DNA of 64,000 bases from an uncultured Collinsella sp. GTDB lineage: Bacteria > Actinomycetota > Coriobacteriia > Coriobacteriales > Coriobacteriaceae. The stretch covers positions 1 to 64,000 of the forward strand of contig CAAGCF010000005.1 in assembly GCA_900768265.1 (NCBI GenBank), read 5' to 3'. The translations under genes and the position numbers were made by a program. Positions 55,418 through 63,708 of the stretch are shown one piece after another. Below the pieces are notes generated by a model that was not told the DNA's origin, did no database searches, and worked only from the letters and a program-made list of their open reading frames with translations. The stretch's first letter is position 1, and every line of letters starts with the position of its first letter.

Positions 55418-56195
55418 CGCGCTGCTTGAGCGTCTGGCGGCACCTCCTGCGCGTACCACGCAGGAGCGTTACCGTCACGAGCTCAAATATCTCATTAATG
55501 AGGGTGAGCACGCCGCGCTTGCCTGCCGTATGGCGCCGGTGTTTAAGCTGGATAAGCATGCGCAGGCGGGCGGTTACACCATTCGCAGCCTGTACTTTGA
55601 CGACTACTGCAACTCGGCCTACGAGGAAAAAGACGCCGGTATTCTCATGCGCAAAAAGTATCGCGTGCGCATCTATAACGGTGGAGACAAGGTGATTAAG
55701 CTCGAGCGCAAAAAGAAGTACGGTAGCTGGATTTACAAGGAGGACGCGCCACTCACGCGTGGCGAGTTTGAGCAGATCCTGGCCGGCGACTACGACTTTT
55801 TGCTGCGGAGTCCACACCAGCTCTGCCGTGAGTTCTACGTCGAGTGCATCTGCAATATGATGCGCCCGCGGACCATTGTGGATTACGAGCGCGAGCCGTG
55901 GGTGATGGACGAAGGAACCGTGCGTATTACGTTTGACATGAACGTGCGTGCGGCGGTGGGAAGTTTTGACATCTTTGACGCGACCTTGCCCGCGCTGCCC
56001 GTGCTGGAGCCCGGCAAGCTGGTGATGGAGGTCAAGTTTACCGAGTTTTGTCCGCAGCTTGTGCGCGATATGGTGCCGCCGGGCGCGGCCGAGCTCACGG
56101 CGGTCTCCAAGTACTGCCTGTGTTACGAAAAGACCGCCTACCTGCGCGGCTTTAACTACTGGGAATCGGATTTTGAGAACCGAGGGGATATTTAG
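55404..56195 (+). CDS. VTC-domain (polyphosphate polymerase) protein
   Basis: 263 residues from ATG 55404, overlapping the CotH gene by 14 bp. The whole chain is a VTC tunnel domain: RYRHELKYLI, TIRSLYFDDY, RKKYRVRIY and KLERKKKYG, with the charged pairs that bind nucleotide and phosphate, and later LVMEVKFTEF. In yeast VTC4 makes polyphosphate from ATP. In bacteria this family is often next to CotH and DUF4956, as here. It could supply polyphosphate or bind phosphate chains at the membrane; no hydrophobic anchor is present in the protein itself. Confidence 0.88.
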   Translation: MLRASALLERLAAPPARTTQERYRHELKYLINEGEHAALACRMAPVFKLDKHAQAGGYTIRSLYFDDYCNSAYEEKDAGILMRKKYRVRIYNGGDKVIKLERKKKYGSWIYKEDAPLTRGEFEQILAGDYDFLLRSPHQLCREFYVECICNMMRPRTIVDYEREPWVMDEGTVRITFDMNVRAAVGSFDIFDATLPALPVLEPGKLVMEVKFTEFCPQLVRDMVPPGAAELTAVSKYCLCYEKTAYLRGFNYWESDFENRGDI

Positions 56196-56198
56196 ACC

Positions 56199-56864
56199 AT
56201 GAGCACCAGGGACTTTTTTAAGAACTCCGTCTTGGAGGCGTTTGGCCAGGTCGACCCTGCCAAGATCGGCCTGTCGCTGCTCGTGGCGCTCGCCATGGGC
56301 ATCCTGATCTACTACGTGTACAAGCGCTTTTTTACCGGCGTGGTGTACTCGCGCAGCTTTGCCGTGACGCTTGTGGGCATGTGCGTGCTCACCTGCATGG
56401 TGACGCTCGCGATCTCGACCAACGTGGTCATCTCGCTCGGTATGGTCGGTGCTCTGTCTATCGTCCGTTACCGAACGGCGGTCAAGGATCCGCTCGACCT
56501 GTTGTATCTGTTTTGGTCCATTACCACGGGTATCACAGCGGGCGCCGGCATGTACGCGCTCGTAGGGCTTGCGGCAGTGGTGATCGTCGTGATGATCGCC
56601 GGCTTCGCTACGCACCAGGACAAGGCGCGCGTGTACATGATGGTTATCCACTATACGGGTCAGACCACGGGCGACGACATTGTGCGTGCCTTTGGCCGCA
56701 CCAAGTTCACCGTTAAGTCTAAGACCATGCGCGGCGACAAGGTGGAGATGGCCGTCGAGGTGTTCTCGGACGGCGTGGACATGCCCTATGCCGACGCCAT
56801 CCGTGCGCTCGACGGCGTTGAGGACCTGACGCTCATCCAGTATAACGGCGAATACCACGGCTAA
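56199..56864 (+). CDS. DUF4956 membrane protein
   Basis: 221 residues starting 3 bp after the VTC gene. Three hydrophobic helices (~28-46, ~53-80, ~106-130) are followed by a soluble ~90-residue domain (VMMVIHYTGQTTGDDIV; EMAVEVFSDG). GALSIVRYRTAVKDPLDLLYLF between helices is the conserved DUF4956 signature. It commonly follows a VTC gene and may anchor the polymerase or form a phosphate/polymer channel. It is the last gene of the pel operon. Confidence 0.85.
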   Translation: MSTRDFFKNSVLEAFGQVDPAKIGLSLLVALAMGILIYYVYKRFFTGVVYSRSFAVTLVGMCVLTCMVTLAISTNVVISLGMVGALSIVRYRTAVKDPLDLLYLFWSITTGITAGAGMYALVGLAAVVIVVMIAGFATHQDKARVYMMVIHYTGQTTGDDIVRAFGRTKFTVKSKTMRGDKVEMAVEVFSDGVDMPYADAIRALDGVEDLTLIQYNGEYHG

Positions 56865-56871
56865 TTTTGTT

Positions 56872-57040
56872 CCGGCGTTCTAACGAACGCCGGACCGCTC
56901 GACGCTGCGCGGACATCTGCCGGGCGATCTGCCGCTCAAACCGTCGCTCGCGTACATGAAGTACGCGTCGCTCCTCTTTCACGGCACCTCGCCACGACAG
57001 CTGCCCGCTCGCTGGCGTGTGCTCTTCCAGGATGGCTAAT
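56872..57040. repeat. Palindrome-rich intergenic element
   Basis: After the operon lies a hairpin CCGGCGTTC/GAACGCCGG (56872-56893), without a T run. About 55 bases further is CGCGTACATGAAGTACGCG (56949-56967), a perfect palindrome with a 5-base centre, inside GC-rich text that ends near 57040. No coding frame makes sense. It resembles a dispersed REP-like or structured intergenic element; only one copy is seen in this window. Confidence 0.4.
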
Positions 57041-57075
57041 TTGGTTCAGTTTTATTATTTAAGGGACGGTGTCGC

Positions 57076-58080
57076 GTGGACGTGCAACAGTTAGAAGAGG
57101 ACTGGGCTGCAAGGGCTGGTGCGCGTGAGGCGCGTCTTGTTGCGGCCTCGCATGTACCGGCGGCGCTGTCGCTGCTGGGGATTGTGCAGCCCGGCGATCG
57201 CTTGGTGGCCTTTGCGGACGACTTTGCCGATGCGTTTGCCTGCGGCTTTGATGGCTGCGATGTTGCGCTGGTGGGGGAGCCCGCGACTGCGGCGTTTGCT
57301 GCTGCGTCCGAGGGTTTTGATGCTTCGTTTGATGCCGAGGGGCCGCACCTGTGGTGGTTCGTCAACTCCATCGGCGGGTTTGGTCTGCGTGTTCCCGACC
57401 TTCGTGCGCTGGGTCGCGCGGCTCGTGAGTTGCATGCGCTGCTCGTGGTTGATAACACTGTGTCGGGCGTCTTTGGGTGCGACCCACTGCGGCTGGGTGC
57501 TGTGCTGTCGCTCGAGGCGCTCGATCGCGTGTGTGCCGGCGTGGCGCCGCGCAAGCTCGTTGCCGCTTCGGTGGCGCGCTCGCAGCTGAAGCGCCATCGT
57601 GTGGATGCTGCTGCCGAGTGCGCGCATGCCCTGCTCGAGGGGTGCGGATTGGCTGCGCTCGACTTGTCCTCCGATGAGGCCGAGGTTCTAGAGCACGGGC
57701 TCGACACGATCGACACCCGCATGCAGGCGCACTTCGACCGTGCCCGTGCGCTGGCCGAGTATCTGGCCGCCAACGAGATGGTACGCAACGTGCGCTATCC
57801 CGGGCTGACCTCGCATCCCGATCATGCCATTGCGACCGGCATCCTGGAGCACGGTTTTGGCCCGGCAGTAGAGTTTGACCTGATGGACTGCACCGCGGGC
57901 GAATTCTTTAACGCACTGCCCGACAAGTTCCGTATATCGCCCGCCGGCGGCGCAACGACGCGCCTCTCTGCTCCGCGAGGCAAGCAGGGGAGCACCATCC
58001 GCCTCTTCGCCGGCACTGATGATCCCCTGGTAGTGGCTGCCACCCTAGACACCGCCCTCCGCAAGTTAGCTACTCTTTGA
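57076..58080 (+). CDS. Cys/Met-metabolism PLP-fold protein lacking the active-site lysine
   Basis: 334 residues from GTG 57076. The C-terminal half matches trans-sulfuration enzymes (MetB/MetC/CGL): LDTIDTRMQAHFDRA, RYPGLTSHPDHAIA, and ASTR-like salt-binding residues near STIRLFAGTDD. VVDNT with D126 would contact the PLP ring. However, the usual S-x-T-K-Y-x-x-GH segment is replaced by LSLEALDRVCAG (144-155), with no lysine in place, and the N-terminal ~50 residues with the usual Y-x-R motif are missing. It may be a pseudoenzyme or a degraded homologue under weak selection. It overlaps the convergent HTH gene by 11 bp. Confidence 0.7.
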   Translation: MDVQQLEEDWAARAGAREARLVAASHVPAALSLLGIVQPGDRLVAFADDFADAFACGFDGCDVALVGEPATAAFAAASEGFDASFDAEGPHLWWFVNSIGGFGLRVPDLRALGRAARELHALLVVDNTVSGVFGCDPLRLGAVLSLEALDRVCAGVAPRKLVAASVARSQLKRHRVDAAAECAHALLEGCGLAALDLSSDEAEVLEHGLDTIDTRMQAHFDRARALAEYLAANEMVRNVRYPGLTSHPDHAIATGILEHGFGPAVEFDLMDCTAGEFFNALPDKFRISPAGGATTRLSAPRGKQGSTIRLFAGTDDPLVVAATLDTALRKLATL

Positions 58081-58414
58081 TGCTGGCGATGAGGTCGTTT
58101 GCTTTGGTGGCGATGACGTTGTTGATGTCGGCCTGCAGCTCCTCGTAGACCGCGATGGCGCGCTCGCCGGCCGGCGTGAGCGTGGATCCGCGGGCGCCGT
58201 CGCGCTCGATGAGCTTGCAACCCAGCTGCCCTTCGGCCTCGTTTACAATACGCCACGCTTTGGAATAGGCCATGCCCATGCTCTTGGCGGCGCGGTTGAG
58301 CGAGTGCTCGCGGGCGATGCCCTGCAGCAACAAAACGCAACCGTGACCAAACACGCCCGGCAGATCCTTGTCGCACGCTTGAATGACCAACTTTGCCGTC
58401 GTCTTGTACTCCAT
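58070..58414 (-). CDS. ModE-type winged-helix regulator (HTH domain only)
   Basis: 114 residues. The segment GIAREHSLNRAAKSMGMAYSKAW is the N-terminal DNA-binding helix pattern of ModE and LysR-type proteins, followed by GCKLIERDG, GSTLTPAGERAI and a C-terminal helix. ModE proteins also have molybdate-binding domains, absent here, so the ligand is unknown. Short ModE-like proteins of this size are common and may respond through dimerisation only. It is convergent with the PLP-fold gene and divergent from guaB, with 193 bp between. Confidence 0.82.
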   Translation of the reverse strand: MEYKTTAKLVIQACDKDLPGVFGHGCVLLLQGIAREHSLNRAAKSMGMAYSKAWRIVNEAEGQLGCKLIERDGARGSTLTPAGERAIAVYEELQADINNVIATKANDLIASIKE

Positions 58415-58607
58415 GTGCCTTACGTCTCCCCGCTAAAGTGTTTGCTGGGCAAACGCAAAGCCTGCGTCAAACCCTCGTGTGCTCTTCTTAAATCATGCAT
58501 TGTAGCAGTCAAAGTGCGCTAAGATACTTCCCCAGTATTGGGCGCCCAAGGTTGGGCTGGGTCCTACGAGGCCTGCAGCCGACCGGTCGCATGGAAAAAG
58601 GAGAAAC

Positions 58608-60119
58608 ATGGCTACGTTCTTTCCCGGTGAGTCCCACACGTTTTCGGAGTATCTGCTGGTTCCTGGTTACTCGTCCTCGCAGTGCATCCCCAACAACGTC
58701 TCTCTTAAGACGCCGCTGACCCGCTTTAAGCGCGGTGAGAAGCCGGCAATCACCCTGAACATCCCCATGGTTTCCGCCATCATGCAGTCCGTCTCGGGCG
58801 TCGACATGGGTGTCGCGCTCGCTACCGAGGGCGGCCTGTCCTTCATCTACGGTTCCCAGAGCGCCGAGTCCGAGGCCGCTATGGTCAAGGCCGTCAAGGA
58901 TCACAAGGCTGGCTTCGTTCAGTCCGATTCCACGCTGACCCCCGACATGACCATGGAGCAGGTTATCGAGCTCAAGGATAAGACCGGTCACTCCACCATG
59001 CCGGTCACCGACGACGGCACTCCCAAGGGTAAGCTCCTGGGCATCGTCACCAGCCGTGACTATCGCCCCAGCCGCGATGACCACCAGAAGAAGGTCTCCG
59101 AGTTCATGACCCCGCGTGAGCAGCTCATCGTGGGCGACAAGAACATCAGCCTCAAGGTTGCCAACGACGTCATCTGGGATAACAAGCTCAACGCCCTGCC
59201 CATCGTCGACGACAACGATCACCTCATGGGCATCGTCTTCCGCAAGGACTACGACAGCCACAAGACCAACCCCAACGAGCTACTCGACAGCGATAAGCGC
59301 TACATGGTCGGCGCCGGCATCAACACCCGCGACTATGCCGAGCGCGTGCCGCTGCTCATCGAGGCCGGTGCCGACGTCCTGTGCATCGACTCTTCCGAGG
59401 GCTTCAGCGAGTGGCAGAAGCGCACCATCGAGTGGATCCGCGCCAACTACGGCGAAGACGTCAAGGTCGGTGCCGGTAACGTCGTCGACGCCGAGGGCTT
59501 CCGCTTCTTGGCCGACTGCGGTGCCGACTTCATCAAGGTCGGTATCGGCGGCGGCTCCATCTGCATCACCCGCGAGACCAAGGGCATCGGCCGTGGCCAG
59601 GCCACCGCGCTGATTGACGTCTGCCGCGCCCGTGACGAGTACTACGAGGAGACCGGCGTCTACGTGCCCGTGTGCTCCGACGGTGGCATCGTCTACGACT
59701 ACCACATGACGCTCGCCCTTGCCATGGGTGCCGACTTTATGATGCTGGGCCGTTACTTCGCCCGCTTCGACGAGAGCCCGACCGAGCGTGTCAACGTCAA
59801 CGGCCAGTACATGAAGGAGTACTGGGGCGAGGGTTCTGCGCGTGCCCGCAACTGGCAGCGCTACGACCTGGGCGGCGCCGCGAAGCTCAGCTTCGTCGAG
59901 GGCGTCGACTCCTACGTCCCGTACGCCGGCTCCCTCAAGGACGGCGTGGGCGGCACGCTTTATAAGGTTAAGTCCACGATGTGCAACTGCGGCGCCCTCT
60001 CGATTCCCGAGCTCCAGGAAAAGGCACGCCTGACCCTGGTCAGCTCCACCTCCATCGTCGAAGGTGGCGCCCACGACGTAGTCGTCAAGGACTCTCAGCA
60101 GAGCGTTTCCTATCGGTAA
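58608..60119 (+). CDS. guaB: IMP dehydrogenase
   Basis: 503 residues from ATG 58608 (AAAGGAGAAAC before). It has the (beta/alpha)8 start IPMVSAIMQSVSG, two CBS domains (~95-210: VTDDGTPKGKLLGIVTSRDY; PIVDDNDHLMGIVFRKDY), the NAD site DSSEGFSEWQ and the catalytic loop GGGSICITRE with Cys319. It then has the SDGG phosphate motif and the MMLGRYFA segment. It oxidises IMP to XMP, the committed step to GMP. It is apparently transcribed alone and followed by a strong hairpin. Confidence 0.95.
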   Translation: MATFFPGESHTFSEYLLVPGYSSSQCIPNNVSLKTPLTRFKRGEKPAITLNIPMVSAIMQSVSGVDMGVALATEGGLSFIYGSQSAESEAAMVKAVKDHKAGFVQSDSTLTPDMTMEQVIELKDKTGHSTMPVTDDGTPKGKLLGIVTSRDYRPSRDDHQKKVSEFMTPREQLIVGDKNISLKVANDVIWDNKLNALPIVDDNDHLMGIVFRKDYDSHKTNPNELLDSDKRYMVGAGINTRDYAERVPLLIEAGADVLCIDSSEGFSEWQKRTIEWIRANYGEDVKVGAGNVVDAEGFRFLADCGADFIKVGIGGGSICITRETKGIGRGQATALIDVCRARDEYYEETGVYVPVCSDGGIVYDYHMTLALAMGADFMMLGRYFARFDESPTERVNVNGQYMKEYWGEGSARARNWQRYDLGGAAKLSFVEGVDSYVPYAGSLKDGVGGTLYKVKSTMCNCGALSIPELQEKARLTLVSSTSIVEGGAHDVVVKDSQQSVSYR

Positions 60120-60170
60120 GGTAAGAGCTGCATATCAAAGGTTGAGCATCAACTACGTTATTTAGATAAA

Positions 60171-60204
60171 GCGAGATGCCTGCAAGTCGCAGGCATCTCG
60201 CTTG
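60171..60204 (+). terminator. Hairpin terminator after guaB
   Basis: GCGAGATGCCTGC (60171-60183) pairs perfectly with GCAGGCATCTCGC (60189-60201) around AAGTC and is followed by TTGTCG, 50 bases after the guaB stop. The T run is weak. Confidence 0.7.
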
Positions 60205-60230
60205 TCGTATTTGCTATCATCAGTCAAGTT

Positions 60231-60367
60231 AACCTTAGGGTCGGTCGGCTTGGCTTTGTTCGCTACAAGTTCCGCACGCAAAGAAGAGCACTTAATGTGC
60301 TCTTCGTCTTGCGCAGGACTGTCCGCAGTAGCGAATAAAGCCAAGCCGACCGACCCCAGCTAAGATT
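60231..60367 (+). promoter_or_regulatory. Long inverted repeat in the leuS leader
   Basis: A 29-base arm (60238-60266, beginning GGGTCGGTCGGCTTGG) is inverted at 60328-60356 with one mismatch. Outside it, AACCTTA and TAAGATT extend the pairing loosely. Inside is a second hairpin, GAAGAGCAC TTAAT GTGCTCTTC (60283-60305). The right arm ends 24 bases before the leuS ATG, just before the ribosome site. It would fold as one long branched hairpin in the mRNA. It could be a leader regulator or a MITE. No T-box sequence (GGTGG-type) is visible. Confidence 0.6.
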
Positions 60368-60379
60368 AAAGGAGCTGAT

Positions 60380-62956
60380 ATGTGCGATTGCACAGATCAT
60401 AAGGATGAGATCCCTGCCTACGACGCGCAGGCCATTGAGTCCAAGTGGATGAAGGCCTGGGAGGACTCCAACCTCTTTGCCGTCGACACCGACGACAGTA
60501 AGCCCAAGAAGTACGTGCTCGAGATGTTCCCGTATCCGTCGGGCGACCTGCACATGGGCCACGCGCGCAACTATACCATCGGTGATGCCATGGCCCGTCA
60601 GGCCCGCATGCGCGGCTACGACGTGCTGCACCCCATCGGCTTCGATGCCTTTGGCCTGCCCGCCGAGAACGCCGCCATCAAGCACAACACGCAGGCTGCC
60701 GCTTGGACGTACAAGAACATGGACCAGGCGCTCGCCACGATGAAGCGCATGGGCTTCTCCTACGATCTGGATCGCATGGTCAAGACGTGCAGCCCCGACT
60801 ACTACCGCTGGGGTCAGTGGATCTTTGAGAAGCTGTGGGAAAAGGGCCTGGTCTACCGCAAGAAGAACCCGGTCAACTGGTGTCCTAACTGCAAGACCGT
60901 TCTGGCCAACGAGCAGGTCACCGAGGGCAAGTGCTGGCGCTGCGGCACCGAGCCCGAGAAGCGCGACCTTGAGCAGTGGTACTTCAAGATTACCGAGTAC
61001 TCCCAGGAGCTGCTCGACGATCTGGAGAAGCTCCCCGGCTGGCCCGAGCGCGTTAAGCAGATGCAGGCCAACTGGATCGGCCGCTCCGAGGGCGCCGAGG
61101 TCGACTTTACCCTGTGCGACAAGGATGGCGAGCCCATTGAGGGCGACGAGGGTAAGATCACCGTTTTCACCACGCGAGCCGACACGCTCTTCGGTGTCTC
61201 CTTCTTTGTCCTGGCTCCCGAGTACGCTTGTCTGCACGAGCTCGTCGAGGGCACGGAGTACGAGGAGGCCGTCACCAAGATCGTCGAGGACTCCAAGCAT
61301 ATCTCTGCCGTCGAGCGTGCCCAGGGCACCCTCGAGAAGCATGGTGCCTTTACCGGCCGCTACGTGGTGAACCCCGTCAACGGCGAGAAAGTCCCCGTGT
61401 GGGTTGCCGATTATGTCGTGTCCGACTACGGCACCGGCGCCGTCATGGCCGTTCCCTGCGGCGACCAGCGCGACTTTGAGTTTGCCCGCAAGTACGACCT
61501 GCCGATCGTGCCGATCATCCTGGACGATGACGACCGCGCTGCCGTCGAGGTCAGCGGCGAGACCATCGATACTTTCCATGCCGAGACCGTCGACTGGGAT
61601 TGCGCCCACGCTGCCGAGGGCACGCTCGTCCAGTCCGGCAAGTACACCGGCATGCGCGGCGGCAAGCACTCCGAGGGCGAGGCTGCGATCGTGGCCGACC
61701 TCGAGGCGATGGGCTGCGGCCGTCGCAAGGTCGAGTTCCGTCTGCGCGACTGGCTCATCAGCCGTCAGCGTTATTGGGGCAACCCCATCCCGGCCATCCA
61801 CTGCGAGCACTGCGGCATCGTGCCCGTGCCCGAGGACCAGCTGCCGGTGACGCTGCCCGAGAACCTGGACCTGGGTGCCGGCGAGACCCTCGCCGAGTGC
61901 AAGGAGTTCTACGAGACCACCTGCCCGGTCTGTGGCCGCCCGGCCAAGCGTGAGACCGATACCATGGACACCTTTACCTGCTCCAGCTGGTATTACCTGC
62001 GCTATACCGATCCGCACAACACCGAGCTGCCCTTCTCCCGCGAGGCGGCCGATCGTTGGATGCCCGTCGATAACTACATCGGCGGCATCGAGCATGCCAT
62101 TTTGCACCTGCTCTACAGCCGCTTCTTTACCAAGGCGCTGCGCGACCTGGGCCTGCTGAGCGTGGACGAGCCCTTTACCAACCTGCTGTGCCAGGGCATG
62201 GTCAAGGACGAGAACGGCGACACCATGTCCAAGTCCAAGGGCAACGTCGTGCCCCCGAGCTCGGTCATCGAGCCCTACGGCGCCGACACCATGCGTCTGG
62301 CGATCCTGTTTATCGCCCCGCCCGAGAAGGACTTCGACTGGGATCCCAAGGCCGTCGAGGGTGCCAACCGCTTCATCAAGCGCGCCTGGCGTATCGTGTG
62401 GCAGCTCGTCCAGTCCGGCGACGCCAACGTTGCCTTTGACAAGTCCGTGCTCGACGAGGCCGCGCTCAAGCTCTATCGCGAGCGTCACCGCACCATCGCC
62501 AAGTGCACCGAGGACTACGACCGCGGCCAGTTCAACACCGCGATCTCGGCCGTCATGGAGCTCGTCAACGCGGCGAGCGCCTACCTCAACGCCACCGAGA
62601 GCGCGGCCCGTGATAAGGCACTGTGCTACGGCGTGGCCAAGGACATCGTGAGCGTCCTTGCCCCCATCTGCCCGTTCTGGGCCGACGAGCTGTGGCACGA
62701 GGCGCTCGGTTGCGAGGGCAACGCCTACACCGCCGCCTGGCCCGAGTTCGACCTGGCCGAGTCTATCGAGGACACGGTGCAGGTCGTCGTTCAGGTGCTC
62801 GGTAAGGTCCGCGGCCGTATCGACGTGGCTCGCGACGCCTCCAACGAGGAGATGCAGGCAGCCGCCGAGGCCGCCGTTGCCAAGTGGCTCGTGGGCAAGA
62901 CGGTCGTCAAGGCCATCTGCGTGCCCGGCAAGCTGGTCAACCTGGTGGTCAAGTAA
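60380..62956 (+). CDS. leuS: Leucyl-tRNA synthetase
   Basis: 858 residues from ATG 60380 (AAAGGAGCTGAT before). Class I motifs are PYPSGDLHMGHARNY (HIGH) and DTMSKSKGNVV (KMSKS). The zinc-binding CWRCGTEPEKR, the editing domain with TRADTLFGVSFFVLAPEY and GTGAVMAVP, and the LeuRS-specific insertions all lie in the bacterial order. It charges tRNA-Leu. A long inverted repeat lies just upstream and a terminator follows. Confidence 0.98.
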   Translation: MCDCTDHKDEIPAYDAQAIESKWMKAWEDSNLFAVDTDDSKPKKYVLEMFPYPSGDLHMGHARNYTIGDAMARQARMRGYDVLHPIGFDAFGLPAENAAIKHNTQAAAWTYKNMDQALATMKRMGFSYDLDRMVKTCSPDYYRWGQWIFEKLWEKGLVYRKKNPVNWCPNCKTVLANEQVTEGKCWRCGTEPEKRDLEQWYFKITEYSQELLDDLEKLPGWPERVKQMQANWIGRSEGAEVDFTLCDKDGEPIEGDEGKITVFTTRADTLFGVSFFVLAPEYACLHELVEGTEYEEAVTKIVEDSKHISAVERAQGTLEKHGAFTGRYVVNPVNGEKVPVWVADYVVSDYGTGAVMAVPCGDQRDFEFARKYDLPIVPIILDDDDRAAVEVSGETIDTFHAETVDWDCAHAAEGTLVQSGKYTGMRGGKHSEGEAAIVADLEAMGCGRRKVEFRLRDWLISRQRYWGNPIPAIHCEHCGIVPVPEDQLPVTLPENLDLGAGETLAECKEFYETTCPVCGRPAKRETDTMDTFTCSSWYYLRYTDPHNTELPFSREAADRWMPVDNYIGGIEHAILHLLYSRFFTKALRDLGLLSVDEPFTNLLCQGMVKDENGDTMSKSKGNVVPPSSVIEPYGADTMRLAILFIAPPEKDFDWDPKAVEGANRFIKRAWRIVWQLVQSGDANVAFDKSVLDEAALKLYRERHRTIAKCTEDYDRGQFNTAISAVMELVNAASAYLNATESAARDKALCYGVAKDIVSVLAPICPFWADELWHEALGCEGNAYTAAWPEFDLAESIEDTVQVVVQVLGKVRGRIDVARDASNEEMQAAAEAAVAKWLVGKTVVKAICVPGKLVNLVVK

Positions 62957-62985
62957 GCGCCGCGCGCATAGCTGACATCAAAACC

Positions 62986-63020
62986 GAGGGACGATTCCGC
63001 AGGGAGTCGCCCCTCTTTTT
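62986..63020 (+). terminator. Rho-independent terminator after leuS
   Basis: GAGGGACGATTCC pairs with GGAGTCGCCCCTC (one bulge) around a short loop and is followed by five T, 30 bases after the leuS stop. Confidence 0.8.
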
Positions 63021-63105
63021 GGTTATGGATACTTGCGACAACACCCAATTATCCATTTCTTGTGGAGAACCTGTGCTCACGCTGACCTGCGGGTTTGTGT
63101 TGTGG

Positions 63106-63134
63106 TTGCACGTTTGTGCAGGTATTGGTATAGT
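63106..63134 (+). promoter_or_regulatory. Sigma-70 type promoter of rimP-nusA
   Basis: TTGCAC (63106-63111) and TATAGT (63129-63134) are spaced by 17 bases, close to the housekeeping consensus. The start of transcription would be near 63141, giving a leader of ~70 bases that contains the hairpin at 63162-63192. Confidence 0.7.
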
Positions 63135-63161
63135 TTGCTTGCAAATGAAGTTGTAATTGAA

Positions 63162-63192
63162 AGAAGTGGGGTTTCGGCCCCGCTTCTTTTTT
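63162..63192 (+). terminator. Attenuator-like hairpin in the rimP leader
   Basis: AGAAGTGGGG (63162-63171) pairs perfectly with CCCCGCTTCT (63178-63187) around TTTCGG, followed by six T. It is a complete intrinsic terminator between the promoter and rimP. It would reduce read-through into rimP-nusA, consistent with autoregulation of nusA operons. It is also possible that it ends an upstream transcript. Confidence 0.7.
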
Positions 63193-63212
63193 GTATGGAT
63201 GGAGGTGCCGCA

Positions 63213-63707
63213 ATGGTCAAGACCAAGACCGAGCAGGCGATCATCGACGCGCTCGAGGCCGTTGCTCCCCAGCACGATGTCGACATCGTCGACGTTGAGC
63301 TCGTGGGTGCCACCAAGGCCCCCTGCGTGCGTGTGCGTATCGAGGGTGCCGAGGGTCAGAGCCTGTCGCTCAATGACGTCACGGCCAACACCAAATGGGT
63401 CGGCGATGTGATCGAGGAGCTCGACCCCATCTCTTCGAGCTATACGCTCGAGGTGTCGAGCCCGGGTATGGCGCGCCCGCTGCGCCGTCCGAGTGACTTT
63501 GCCCGCTTTGTAGGCGAGAACTGCGAGCTCACCTCCACCGCCACCGAGGGCCGTCGCAAGTACGCCGGCAAGATTGCCGCCGCCACCGAGACGAACGTGA
63601 CCCTCGAGCTCGAGGACGGCGAGTCCGTTACCCTCGATTTCTCTGATGTTAAAAAGTGCAAGTTGAAGCCCACCTATGACTTCAAGCCCGCGAAGGAAGG
63701 AAAGTAA
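63213..63707 (+). CDS. rimP: Ribosome maturation factor RimP
   Basis: 164 residues from ATG 63213 with GGAGG eight bases before (an in-frame ATG at 63195 lies before this site). Motifs are VDIVDVELVGA, VRVRIEG, YTLEVSSPGMARPLRRPSDFARFVG, typical of RimP, followed by the Sm-like C-terminal domain (NVTLELEDGESVTLDFSDVKKCKL). It helps mature the 30S subunit. nusA starts directly after, the standard rimP-nusA order. Confidence 0.95.
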   Translation: MVKTKTEQAIIDALEAVAPQHDVDIVDVELVGATKAPCVRVRIEGAEGQSLSLNDVTANTKWVGDVIEELDPISSSYTLEVSSPGMARPLRRPSDFARFVGENCELTSTATEGRRKYAGKIAAATETNVTLELEDGESVTLDFSDVKKCKLKPTYDFKPAKEGK

Positions 63708-63708
63708 G

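Noticed and set aside
55206..56858. 550-codon open frame antisense to the VTC and DUF4956 genes
   Set aside because: It is a shadow of two recognised, overlapping plus-strand genes; its His/Val/Arg-rich text has no family features.
60231..60367. 6S RNA gene
   Set aside because: The length and rod shape are somewhat similar, but the right arm runs into the leuS ribosome site and no large central bubble is present.
60231..60372. T-box riboswitch in front of leuS
   Set aside because: No T-box consensus, specifier stem or terminator/antiterminator pair could be found; the element is a simple long inverted repeat.
60263..62698. 811-codon open frame antisense to leuS
   Set aside because: LeuS is unmistakable on the other strand. 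The antisense frame has a hydrophobic, glycine- and valine-rich composition typical of GC-biased codon shadows, with no motifs.
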